Part shown: positions 1 to 7,637 of the stretch, piece by piece
Layout: each line of letters starts with the position of its first letter
Position numbering within the stretch: the first letter of the stretch is position 1
Assembly: GCF_008360935.1 (NCBI RefSeq)
Contig: NZ_SRXO01000001.1
Location: 496,001-560,000, forward strand
DNA: 64,000 nucleotides
Reading direction: 5' to 3'
Origin: Siccirubricoccus phaeus
GTDB lineage: Bacteria; Pseudomonadota; Alphaproteobacteria; Acetobacterales; Acetobacteraceae
Translations under genes and position numbers: made by a program
The notes under the pieces: generated by a model
Seen by the model: only the letters and a program-made list of their open reading frames with translations
Told to the model about the DNA's origin: nothing
The model's database searches: none

Positions 1-1
1 G

Positions 2-115
2 CCCTGCGGCATCAGCCAGCATGGGGTGACGTCCCTGCACCGCCTGGGCATTCCGGCGACGATGGAGGAGGCGGATGCGGCGCTGATGGCGGCCTGGAGC
101 GAGGTGTTTGGTTGA
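2..115 (+). CDS. C-terminal end of an unidentified protein (partial)
   Basis: Only the last 37 codons are present, in an open frame that runs in from the window edge and ends at TGA 113-115. The peptide ends [10 protein letters not shown] and contains [11 protein letters not shown] do not recognise the family. Codon use is GC-rich and normal for the window, so it is probably the real end of a gene. It converges on the asnC-type gene across repeats A1 and B0. Confidence 0.5.
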   Translation, partial: PCGISQHGVTSLHRLGIPATMEEADAALMAAWSEVFG

Positions 116-130
116 GGAAGGGCCGAGCCG

Positions 131-236
131 CTGGAGCGGGATGGGTTGAGCTTCGTTCACCCACCCCGCTCCAGCCACTCGTTTTGTCGCGTGATTCACG
201 CTTTTCGGTGAGTCCACCTCAGGCGATCGCGCTCTA
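131..236 (-). repeat. Family A palindromic repeat, copy A1
   Basis: This element is made of two stem-loops. One is an imperfect hairpin bounded by CTGGAGCGGG and CCCGCTCCAG; the other carries the arms GCGTGATTCACGC and GCGATCGCGCTCTAG. It is the reverse orientation of copies A3 and A4, and is more diverged. It lies between convergent genes. Confidence 0.75.
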
Positions 237-246
237 GTCTCCCGCT

Positions 247-282
247 TCCGAAGTCCTGCGGACTGCGAAATCGGGACACTAG
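247..282. repeat. Family B half-element, copy B0
   Basis: This corresponds to one terminal half of the 120-bp family B repeat: the GAAGTCCTGCGGACT hairpin followed by GGGACACTAG. The terminal CTAG provides, on the minus strand, the TAG stop codon of the AsnC-type gene at 279-281. Confidence 0.7.
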
Positions 283-725
283 CCGCGGATGACGCTGCGG
301 ATCGCGAAGCTGGACTGGATGCGCGCCACCCCCGGCATGCGGGAGAGCGCCTCCTTGTGGATGCGCTCGTAATCCGCGGCGTCGCGCGCCTCGACCCGCA
401 GCAGGTAATCGGCGATGCCGGTCATCAGGTAGCATTCCCGTACCTCCGGACACCGGCGCACCGCCAGCTCGAAGCGCTTCAGATGCTCATCCGTCTGGCG
501 TTCCAGGGTGATCTGCACGATCACCACCACGCCCTCCCGCGCCGGCGCCTCCTCCAGCACCACGGTATAGCCGCGGATCACCCCCCGGTGCTCCAGCAAC
601 CGCAGCCGGCGCAGGCAGGCGGAGGCGGAGAGGCCGACCGCCTCGGCCAGCTTCGCATTGCTCATCCGCGCATCCGCCCGCAGCAGGCGGATCAGGGCGC
701 GGTCGGTGTCGTCCAGGGCGTGCAC
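279..725 (-). CDS. Lrp/AsnC family transcriptional regulator
   Basis: A winged-helix DNA-binding domain at the N-terminus (LDDTDRALIRLLRADARMSN, then a helix-turn-helix around LAEAVGLSASACLRRL) is followed by the AsnC ligand-binding domain, recognisable from LMTGIADYLLRVEARD. About 148 residues is the usual Lrp length. I chose the GTG at 725, because family members begin right before LDDTD; the frame stays open upstream to 794. It is divergent from the D-amino-acid dehydrogenase gene, a common arrangement in which the regulator senses an amino acid and controls its catabolic gene. A 15-bp inverted repeat at 745-759 overlaps a possible promoter of this gene, which suggests autoregulation. Its stop codon lies in a family B repeat end. 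Confidence 0.9.
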   Translation of the reverse strand: MHALDDTDRALIRLLRADARMSNAKLAEAVGLSASACLRRLRLLEHRGVIRGYTVVLEEAPAREGVVVIVQITLERQTDEHLKRFELAVRRCPEVRECYLMTGIADYLLRVEARDAADYERIHKEALSRMPGVARIQSSFAIRSVIRG

Positions 726-744
726 GCAAGGTCCTGCGAAATCC

Positions 745-759
745 TCGCATAATATGCGA
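745..759. promoter_or_regulatory. Candidate Lrp/AsnC operator
   Basis: TCGCATAATATGCGA is an inverted repeat with 7-bp arms around one central base, 20 bp upstream of the regulator's GTG. On the minus strand it contains TATTAT, a plausible -10 element, so a bound regulator would block its own promoter. AsnC-family sites are typically about 15 bp and dyadic; the assignment to this regulator is inference from position. Confidence 0.5.
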
Positions 760-838
760 CGAAATCGCGGCTTATGGCAGGGGCTGCGACGCATCGGCGG
801 GAAATTCGCGCCGGGCGTTTGATAGGCTTGTCACCGTT

Positions 839-960
839 CTAGTGGCCCGATTCCGCAGTCCTGCGGCCTTCGTTCCCGGGCCACCAGCTTTTGGTTTCAA
901 TGGCCTGCCTGTCCGCTGCGTTCGCTGGAAATCCAGCGAATTTCGCGGGCAGGACACCAG
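839..960 (-). repeat. Family B palindromic repeat, copy B1
   Basis: This full-length copy of about 122 bp begins CTAGTGGCCCGA and ends CAGGACACCAG. It contains two internal hairpins: AGTCCTGCGGCCTTCG (imperfect) and TTCGCTGGAAATCCAGCGAA (perfect). It lies in the divergent regulatory region between the AsnC regulator and dadA, downstream of the candidate operator, and probably separates them. Confidence 0.85.
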
Positions 961-1016
961 GGTGGGAAGCGATCCGGCGCGCCCTCCCCCGGCGACCCCG
1001 GATCATGGAGGCGGCA

Positions 1017-2276
1017 ATGCGGGTGCTGGTGCTCGGCAGCGGCGTGGTCGGGGTGACCAGCGCCTGGTTCCTGGCCAAGGCGGGGCATGAGGTGACGGTG
1101 CTGGACCGCCAGCCGGCCGCCGGCATGGAAACCAGCTTCGCCAATGCCGGCCAGGTCTCGCCCGGCTATTCCGCCCCCTGGGCCGGTCCCGGCATCCCGG
1201 TCAAGGCGCTGAAATGGCTGATGATGCGCTACCGGCCGCTGGTCATCTGGCCGCAGCTCGAGCAGGGCCTCTATCGCTGGCTCGGCCAGATGCTGGCGAA
1301 TTGCACCGCCGCCGCCTATGGGCTGAACAAGGGCCGCATGGTGCGCCTGGCGGAATACAGCCGCGACGTGCTGAAGGATCTGCGGGCCGAGACCGGCATC
1401 GCCTATGACCAGCGCATGCAGGGCACGCTGCAGCTCTTCCGCACCCAGAAGCAGCTCGACGCGGTGGGCGAGGACACCGCGGTGCTCGACCAGTTCCAGG
1501 TGCCCTATGCGCTGCTGGACCCCGCGGGCTGCATCGGCGCCGAGCCGGCGCTGGCGCGCGTCCCCGGCAAATTCGTCGGCGGGCTGCGCCTGCCGGGGGA
1601 CGAGACGGGCGATGCGCATGTCTTCACCCAGCGCCTCGCCGCGCTGGCGGCGGCCGCTGGTGTGCAGTTCCATTACGGCGTGACGGTCAGCGGGCTGGAA
1701 ACCGAGGCGGGCGAGGTGGTGGGCGTCTCCACCGACCAGGGCCGCTTCGCCGCGGACCGCTATGTGGTGGCGATGGGCAGCTACTCGCCGGCGCTGCTGC
1801 GGCCGCTGGGCGTGCAGGTGCCGGTCTATCCGGTGAAGGGCTATTCCCTGACGCTGCCCATCACCAATGCCGAGGCGGCGCCGGTCTCCACCGTGATGGA
1901 CGAAACCTACAAGGTGGCCATCACCCGGCTGGGCGACCGCATCCGCGTCGGCGGCACGGCGGAGCTGGCCGGCTTCTCCCTGAAGCTGCGGCCGCCGCGG
2001 CGGGAAACCTTGGCGCATTCCGTCGGCGACCTCTTCCCCGAGGGCGGCGATCTGGCGAAGGCGAGCTTCTGGACCGGCCTCAGGCCGATGACGCCGGATG
2101 GCACGCCCGTGGTGGGGCAGACGCGGTACCGCAACCTGTACCTGAACACCGGTCATGGCACGCTGGGCTGGACCATGGCCTGCGGCAGCGGGCGGCTGCT
2201 GGCGGATCTGCTGACCGGTAGGGCGCCGGAGATCGCGCATGAGGATCTGGCGCTGACCCGCTACGCCGCCGCCTGA
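1017..2276 (+). CDS. dadA: D-amino acid dehydrogenase (FAD-dependent, DadA-like)
   Basis: The 419-residue protein opens with a dinucleotide-binding Rossmann motif ([17 protein letters not shown], residues 5-21) followed by VTVLDRQ, and has the DadA-type block [20 protein letters not shown]. The C-terminus [20 protein letters not shown] is the second FAD-binding block. Family members oxidatively deaminate D-amino acids at the inner membrane and pass electrons to the respiratory chain. I chose the ATG at 1017 because GGAGG sits 5 bp upstream; in-frame codons exist upstream to 891, but these run through repeat B1. The divergent AsnC-type gene is the likely regulator. The length is slightly below the 432 residues of E. 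coli DadA. Confidence 0.9.
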   Translation: MRVLVLGSGVVGVTSAWFLAKAGHEVTVLDRQPAAGMETSFANAGQVSPGYSAPWAGPGIPVKALKWLMMRYRPLVIWPQLEQGLYRWLGQMLANCTAAAYGLNKGRMVRLAEYSRDVLKDLRAETGIAYDQRMQGTLQLFRTQKQLDAVGEDTAVLDQFQVPYALLDPAGCIGAEPALARVPGKFVGGLRLPGDETGDAHVFTQRLAALAAAAGVQFHYGVTVSGLETEAGEVVGVSTDQGRFAADRYVVAMGSYSPALLRPLGVQVPVYPVKGYSLTLPITNAEAAPVSTVMDETYKVAITRLGDRIRVGGTAELAGFSLKLRPPRRETLAHSVGDLFPEGGDLAKASFWTGLRPMTPDGTPVVGQTRYRNLYLNTGHGTLGWTMACGSGRLLADLLTGRAPEIAHEDLALTRYAAA

Positions 2277-2887
2277 GCGGCAACCGGCGGGCCTCGCGGC
2301 GGGCCTCGCGGCGGCCCGCGGCACAGGTTGGCCCGGCAGGGGACGCCGCCCGGGTCGCGCGACCAGATCGGCCGCCCGCAGGAGCGGATCGGGGCAGGGT
2401 GGGGCTGCATGGGGCGGGGCGGCAGGCTCCGCCGGTGCAGGCCCCGGGGTGAGGGCGACTGCACCCGCCATGCCGTCATCCCCTTCCGGGCGATGGGAGA
2501 ACAAGGAGATGCGCCACAGCCGCTTCCTCCGCTGGAGCCGGACGGGCGTGTTCGACTGCATCGCCGCCGCCGCCGCCGCCGTTGCCACCTGCTTCGCATG
2601 ACGGGTCGCCTGCCCAGGTCGCTTGCCAGTCGCCTGGGGCAGCGCTGAGTATATTTCGTGGCCGGGGCCTATTTCATATCGCCATAGCTACTACATTCGG
2701 GCGATTTTAACTAAAACTCGTTGAACCCGATGCCGGCCCGAATATAAGCGCTGCCGATAATATTGACATTATGCACTGTATATTTTTAACGTATACTTAA
2801 GACGGCAGTCCTGGCGAATTCATGAACGGACGGTAACCAAGGCTCCAGGTTGGCACGCCGCCTACCGGTTACGGGAGCTTTTGCTGA
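2277..2887. other. Long leader region: GC repeats, then AT-rich DNA
   Basis: A 12-bp tandem motif, GGCGGGCCTCGC, occurs twice near 2287-2310, followed by a shortened third copy. A GCC trinucleotide run lies near 2560-2583. A 30-codon ORF (2509-2601) overlaps it but has weak support. From about 2640 to 2830 the composition becomes clearly AT-rich, unlike anything else in the window, ending at the alkaline phosphatase gene. I see no complete gene here. Confidence 0.6.
2763..2797 (+). promoter_or_regulatory. Possible promoter of the alkaline phosphatase gene
   Basis: TTGACA at 2763-2768 is a perfect -35 hexamer in AT-rich DNA. TATACT at 2792-2797 is a good -10, but the spacing of 23 bp is too long. 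TATATT at 2779-2784 is too close. One of these hexamers is probably used, possibly with an activator. I could not find a convincing Pho box. Confidence 0.35.
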
Positions 2888-4315
2888 ATGTCCGACACCG
2901 CCCCCACCGCGAAGAACGTCATCCTGCTGATCTCTGATGGCGCCGGACAGGGAACCTGGGACGCCGCCAGCTACTACCAGCACGGCAAGCTGGGCGAGCA
3001 GGCTTATGACGGCTTCTCCATGAAGGGGTATATGAGCACCTACCCGCTCACCACCTCTTCCACCCCGACGAACACCTCGGAAAGCGAGCTCGGCTACGAC
3101 TTCACCAAGGTCTGGAACGCCGCCCCCGCGGAAGGCATGTATGGCGACTATCCCGCCGCCTTCGAGGGCTACGAATATCTGCGCAGCGAGGTGACGGACA
3201 GCGCCGCCGCCGGCACGGCCTTGTCCACCGGCGTCAAGACCTACAACAACGCAATCAGCTACGACAATTTCGGCAACCCGCTGACGAATATCGGCGACTA
3301 TGCCGTGGAGAGCGGCCGCGCGCTCGGCGTCGTCACCAGCGTGCAGTGGTCGCACGCGACTCCGGCCGCCTTCGCCGCGCACAACCCCAGCCGCAATGAC
3401 TACGAAGGCATTTCCAAGGAGATGATCGAGAGCGGCAAGGCCTCGGTCATCATGGGCGCCGGCCACCCCTTCTATGACGAGAATGGCGAGTTCCGCATTC
3501 CGACCAGCCCGGACGATTACGACTATGTCGGCGGCGCCGAGACCTTCATGAACCTGCTCTCCGGCAACACCGACTACCGCTTCATCGACAGCGAGGCGCA
3601 ATTCGAGGCGCTGGCCGATGGCAGCTTCGACCTCGAGGCCGGCGACAAGATCCTCGGCACCTTCCGCAACGGCTCCACGCTGCAGCAGGCACGCGACGGC
3701 GAGGGCATGACGCCGCAGCTCGACAACGTGCCGGAGCTGTCGACCATGGCCGAGGGCGCCCTGAACGTCCTCAGCCAGGATGAGGACGGCTTCTTCCTGA
3801 TGGTCGAGGGCGGGGCGATCGACTGGGCCGCGCATGCGAACGACACCGGCCGTCTCATCGAGGAGCAGATCAGCTTCAACGAGACCGTCGACACGGTGGT
3901 GAATTGGGTCGAGACCAACAGCAGCTGGGAGGAGACCCTGGTCGTCGTCACCACCGATCACGGCAATGGCCTGCTGCTCGGCCCGGACGCGGATGTGGTG
4001 CCCTTCCAGCCGGTGCAGAACAATGGCGCGGGCGAGCTGCCCGGCGTCAGCTGGCACACCGACAACCACACGAATGAATTGGTGCCGATCTGGGCGCAGG
4101 GCGCCGGCGCCGAGCTGCTGGCCGAGGCGGCGAACAAGGTGGATCCGGGCCTGGCGAACTACGCCTATGCCGGCCTCGGCCAGAACTACCTCGACAACAC
4201 CGCTGTGTTCGACGCGATGTTCGGGGCGATGGGCCTTGGCAGCGAGGGCGGCGAAGCCACCCCGGCCCCGGAGAGCTGCACCTCGTCCTGCTCGGACCTG
4301 CTCTGGGCGGCCTGA
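2888..4315 (+). CDS. Alkaline phosphatase (PhoA superfamily)
   Basis: A 475-residue phosphomonoesterase. The metal-binding start NVILLISDGAG (Asp17), the nucleophile signature VTDSAAAGTA (Ser105), the second metal cluster VEGGAIDWAAHAND, VVTTDHGNG and HTDNHTNELVPIWAQG are all present in the usual order. Family members hydrolyse phosphate esters outside the cytoplasm. Here the protein begins directly with the catalytic fold (MSDTAPTAKNV), and no signal peptide is visible at this start. The upstream DNA holds no in-frame hydrophobic segment that I can see. The C-terminus carries two cysteines in CTSSCSDLLWAA. Export without a cleaved signal, perhaps by type I secretion, or a cytoplasmic role is possible. 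There is no recognisable RTX repeat in this protein. Confidence 0.9.
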   Translation: MSDTAPTAKNVILLISDGAGQGTWDAASYYQHGKLGEQAYDGFSMKGYMSTYPLTTSSTPTNTSESELGYDFTKVWNAAPAEGMYGDYPAAFEGYEYLRSEVTDSAAAGTALSTGVKTYNNAISYDNFGNPLTNIGDYAVESGRALGVVTSVQWSHATPAAFAAHNPSRNDYEGISKEMIESGKASVIMGAGHPFYDENGEFRIPTSPDDYDYVGGAETFMNLLSGNTDYRFIDSEAQFEALADGSFDLEAGDKILGTFRNGSTLQQARDGEGMTPQLDNVPELSTMAEGALNVLSQDEDGFFLMVEGGAIDWAAHANDTGRLIEEQISFNETVDTVVNWVETNSSWEETLVVVTTDHGNGLLLGPDADVVPFQPVQNNGAGELPGVSWHTDNHTNELVPIWAQGAGAELLAEAANKVDPGLANYAYAGLGQNYLDNTAVFDAMFGAMGLGSEGGEATPAPESCTSSCSDLLWAA

Positions 4316-4602
4316 CAGGCAGGGGCGGGGCATCCTGACGGGCGCCTCGCCCCTCCCCCCTTTCGGCCGCATCCGCAAGGCGGGAGCAGGAACGGGATGG
4401 CACTCTTCCGTTCCTCGCGGCATTGCGCCCGCAGGCGGCCTCACGGGCAGTTCGCGGCCGCCACCGGGCAGCCGCATGCAGGCCCGATGTCGCAATCGCG
4501 GCGCGGCGAATTCGGCCGCGCCCGCACCAGGCAGCCTGCCGCCGCATCGCCGGCACCGCTTGACGCCCACCCCCGCCCGCACCCACCCTTCGCATCCGCA
4601 GC

Positions 4603-5260
4603 ATGAAGAGGCTGGCAATGCGGCGAAGGATCGGGGCCGCCGGGCTGGCGCTCGGCGCCATGCTCTCCCGGGCGGCGGGCGCCGCGGCGCAGACCCTGAC
4701 GATGGGCATGCAGACCGGTTTCGGCATCGACCCGCATGTGCTCTTCCTCGGCCCCAACATGGCCGCCGCCCGGCATGTGTTCGACACGCTGGTGAACCGC
4801 GACGCGGACAGCCGCTGGACCCCGGGCCTGACCGAAAGCTGGACCGCCATTGCGGACCGGGTCTGGGAGCTGAAGCTCCGCCAGGGGGTCACCTTCCAGG
4901 ATGGCAGCCCCTTCACCGCGGAGGATGTCGCCTTCTCCCTGCAGCGCATTCCGAACATCCCGAACAATACCGGCTCCTACGCCACCAATCTCCGCGGCAT
5001 CACGCGGGTGGAGGTGGTGGACCCGCACGGCATCCGGCTGCACACCGCCGCGCCCAACCCGGTGCTGCCCGGCCAGCTCACCAATGTCTTCATCGTCTCG
5101 GCCAAGGCTGCCGCCGGCGCCGGCACCGCGGATTTCTCCCGCGGCCGCGCCGCCGCTCTACACCCAGGTGATCATCACGGCGGCGCGACGCGGCATCCAC
5201 TACGTGCCGCGGCTTGACGAGCAGCTCGTGGCGATCCACGCCACGCCCGCACCACTATAG
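4603..5260 (+). pseudogene. Peptide/nickel ABC transporter substrate-binding protein, internally deleted
   Basis: The first part (from 4603, or the better-spaced ATG at 4618) has a signal peptide ending near AAGAAAQ and the family block HVFDTLVNRDADSRWTPGL followed by FQDGSPFTAEDVAFSLQRIP. After about residue 178 (TADFS) the frame loses family similarity. In the +1 frame, from about 5150, the sequence PLYTQVIITAARRGI and YVPRLDEQLVAIHA resembles the last 30 residues of the same family. Intact members are about 500 residues, so roughly 300 codons are missing and the ends are joined out of frame. No permease or ATPase genes lie nearby. A sequencing or assembly deletion is the alternative. Confidence 0.8.
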
Positions 5261-5333
5261 GCGCCGGAACGGCCTTCGCTTCGCGCGCTCGCTACAGCCG
5301 CTCCAGCTCTTCGCTTGTCGCCGGTTCCGCACC

Positions 5334-5353
5334 GTCAGGCGCTTCCGCCTGAC
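5334..5353 (+). repeat. Family G hairpin, copy G1
   Basis: GTCAGGCG and CGCCTGAC form a perfect 8-bp stem with a CTTC loop, 25 bp before the aldo/keto reductase start. It is followed by CTGAAAATGC. The same hairpin with its flanks recurs at 51451 and 52397. Confidence 0.6.
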
Positions 5354-5378
5354 CTGAAAATGCCTGAGGGAGAACGCC

Positions 5379-6374
5379 ATGGAATACCGCATGCTCGGCC
5401 GCAGCGGCGTCAAGGTCAGCCGCTACTGCCTCGGCACCATGATGTTCGGTGGCCCGACCGACGCCGCGGACAGCGCCCGGCTGATCGCCCGCGCGGCGGA
5501 GGCCGGGATCAACTTCCTCGACACCGCCGATGGCTACAATGGCGGGAGATCCGAGGAGGTGGTCGGCGCCGCCATCGCCGGCAACCGCCAGGCCTGGGTG
5601 CTGGCGACCAAGATCGCCAACCGCGTCGGCAAGGGGCCGAATGAGGGTGGCCTCTCCCGCAAATGGGTGATCCAGGGGGCGGAGGCCTGCCTGAAGCGCC
5701 TCGGCACCGATTTCGTCGACGTGCTCTACCTGCACAAGGAAGACCCTGCGACGCCGCTGGAGACCACGGTGCGGGCGCTGGGCGATCTGGTCAGGGCGGG
5801 GAAGATCCGGCATTTCGGCGTTTCCAACTACCGGTCCTGGCGCATCGCGGAGATCTGCCGGCTCTGCGACGAGATGGGCATCGACCGGCCGGTGGTCTCC
5901 CAGCCCTATTACAACCTGATGAACCGGCAGCCGGAGGTGGAGCAGCTCCCCGCCGCCGCCTATTACGGGCTGGCGGTGTTCCCCTACTCGCCGCTGGCGC
6001 GCGGCGTGCTGACGGCGAAATACCGGCCGGGCGAGACGCCTGAGGCCGGCAGCCGCGCGGCGCGGCAGGACAGGCGCATGCTGGAGACGGAGCTGCGGGC
6101 GGAATCGCTGGAAATCGCCCAGAAGCTGCGGGCGCATGCGGAGGTGCGGGGGACCAGCGCGGCGCATTTCGCCATCCAATGGGTGCTGGCCAACCGCCAC
6201 GTCACCGGCGCGGTGCTGGGGCCGCGGACCATGGCGCATCTGGAGGATTATCTGGCGGCGCTGAGCTTCCGCCTCTCGGCGGAAGACGAGGCGCTGGTGG
6301 ATGGGCTGGTGGCGCCGGGGCACCCGAGCACGCCGGGGTACAATGATCCGCAATACCCGATCGAGGGGCGGTGA
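5379..6374 (+). CDS. Aldo/keto reductase
   Basis: A 331-residue NADPH-dependent oxidoreductase of the (beta/alpha)8-barrel AKR family. The catalytic tetrad can be read as Asp48 and Tyr53 in LDTADGYNGGRSEE, Lys78 in LATKIAN and His119 in LYLHKED. The cofactor segment near the C-terminus reads GAVLGPRTMAHLEDYL. FGVSNYRSWRI and FPYSPLARGVLT are typical blocks. The start follows GAGGGAGAACGCC. The physiological substrate cannot be predicted. It stands alone and converges on the alpha/beta hydrolase gene across repeat C1. Confidence 0.92.
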   Translation: MEYRMLGRSGVKVSRYCLGTMMFGGPTDAADSARLIARAAEAGINFLDTADGYNGGRSEEVVGAAIAGNRQAWVLATKIANRVGKGPNEGGLSRKWVIQGAEACLKRLGTDFVDVLYLHKEDPATPLETTVRALGDLVRAGKIRHFGVSNYRSWRIAEICRLCDEMGIDRPVVSQPYYNLMNRQPEVEQLPAAAYYGLAVFPYSPLARGVLTAKYRPGETPEAGSRAARQDRRMLETELRAESLEIAQKLRAHAEVRGTSAAHFAIQWVLANRHVTGAVLGPRTMAHLEDYLAALSFRLSAEDEALVDGLVAPGHPSTPGYNDPQYPIEGR

Positions 6375-6578
6375 TCGGGGGCTTCGCCCCCAAACCCCGG
6401 GGCTCTGCCCCCGTACCCCCGCCGGGGACCGGACCGGTCCCCGGACCCCGGCGAGAGTTTCGGCCTCGACAGGTTCAACCTGCCGACTCACACCGGGGTC
6501 CGGGGAGGAGTATCCTCCCCGGCGGAGGTGCAGGAGGCAGAGCCTCCTGCCGGGGTTCGGGGGCGGAGCCCCCGATCT
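6373..6578. repeat. Family C palindromic array, copy C1
   Basis: About 200 bp of nested GC palindromes. The outer arms are GGGGGCTTCGCCCCC on the left and GGGGGCGGAGCCCCC on the right. In the centre is a core with GGTTCAACCTGCCGACTCAC flanked by GGACCCCGG and CCGGGGTCCGG. It lies between convergent genes and abuts both stop codons. Confidence 0.8.
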
Positions 6579-7421
6579 TCACCCCAGCCTCCACCGCCCC
6601 TTCTCCACCGTGGCGAAGAACGAAGCCACCTCCCGGTTGAAGGCCGCCGGCTCCTCCAGGTTGATCGCATGGCCGGTGCGCGGCTGCATCCACAGCCCGG
6701 CATTGGGCAGCACCGTCTTGAGCCAGACATTGGTCTCGATGCAGGGCCAGTCCTCGTCGCCCACCACCAGCAGGGTCGGCACCTGCATCTTCCGCAGCTC
6801 CGCCTCCCAGTCGAAGATCGAGTCGCGCTCGCCCTGGTAGTGCTTCATCGTCAGCCCGGTGCCGAGGCCGGAATGCTGCGCCAGCCGCTCCATATAGGCG
6901 GCCCAGCCGCGCGGGTCCTTCTTCTTGAGCTGAATGCGGGTGGGGGCGTGGCCGGTCTCCTCCGCCAGCTCGCCCGGCCAGCCCTGGGCGATCAGCTTCT
7001 CCCCCCGCTCCTGGCAGGCGGCGCGGAAGGCTGCCTGCTCCTGCTTCGGGGAGCCGCTGCCGGCGCCGGCCGGCACCAGCGAAGTCGCCATCCCGGGGTG
7101 GCGGATGCCGAAGAGCAGCGTGGCGAAGCCGCCCATGGAAAGGCCGACGATATGCGCCTTGGCGATGCCGAGATGCTGCAGCACCGCCACCGCATCCGCC
7201 ACCGCGAATTCCTGGCCGTAGAGCTTCGGGTCGGACGGCACCTCGGAAGGCGGATAGCCGCGGGCCGAGTAGGCGATGCAGCGGTATTCGCGGGAGAAGA
7301 ACCGCATCTGGTCCTCCCATTCCCGGTGATCGGCGCCGAATTCGTGGATGAACAGGATGGGATGGCCGGTGCCGGCCTCCTCGTAATACAGGCGCGCGCC
7401 TTCTGCGGGGGCGTAGGGCAT
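6579..7421 (-). CDS. Alpha/beta hydrolase
   Basis: A 280-residue hydrolase. The oxyanion segment HEFGADHREWEDQM comes first, then the nucleophile elbow GLSMGG (Ser95), the acid region LLVVGDEDWP and the catalytic His in RTGHAINLEEP near the C-terminus. The insertion between the elbow and the acid region is the cap domain. The start at 7421 is preceded by AGGAGGAT. The substrate (ester, lactone or C-C bond) cannot be told. It is divergent from the MFS transporter gene, so the two may share a regulatory region of about 215 bp. Confidence 0.9.
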   Translation of the reverse strand: MPYAPAEGARLYYEEAGTGHPILFIHEFGADHREWEDQMRFFSREYRCIAYSARGYPPSEVPSDPKLYGQEFAVADAVAVLQHLGIAKAHIVGLSMGGFATLLFGIRHPGMATSLVPAGAGSGSPKQEQAAFRAACQERGEKLIAQGWPGELAEETGHAPTRIQLKKKDPRGWAAYMERLAQHSGLGTGLTMKHYQGERDSIFDWEAELRKMQVPTLLVVGDEDWPCIETNVWLKTVLPNAGLWMQPRTGHAINLEEPAAFNREVASFFATVEKGRWRLG

Positions 7422-7637
7422 GGCGATCCTCCTCCGTTCCGGTGGCCGTCTCCGAAGCGTGGGCCACCAGCCTTCGATGCCGGCGACCCGTCTCCGGCCG
7501 CCCTCGGGCCAGGCCGGGGCTCTGCGGCGGCGGGCACCGTTGCCCGATCCTGCCCCGTTTTGCGCTGCGGGACAGCCCCCTCCCATTGCCCCTCGACAGC
7601 CGGCCCTGCGCGGGCGAGGCTGCGCCCCAAGCCAGCC

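Noticed and set aside
6470-6500. tRNA-like T-arm GGTTCAACC in the family C core
   Set aside because: No acceptor, D or anticodon stem can be built around it, and the same core recurs in six palindromic repeats.
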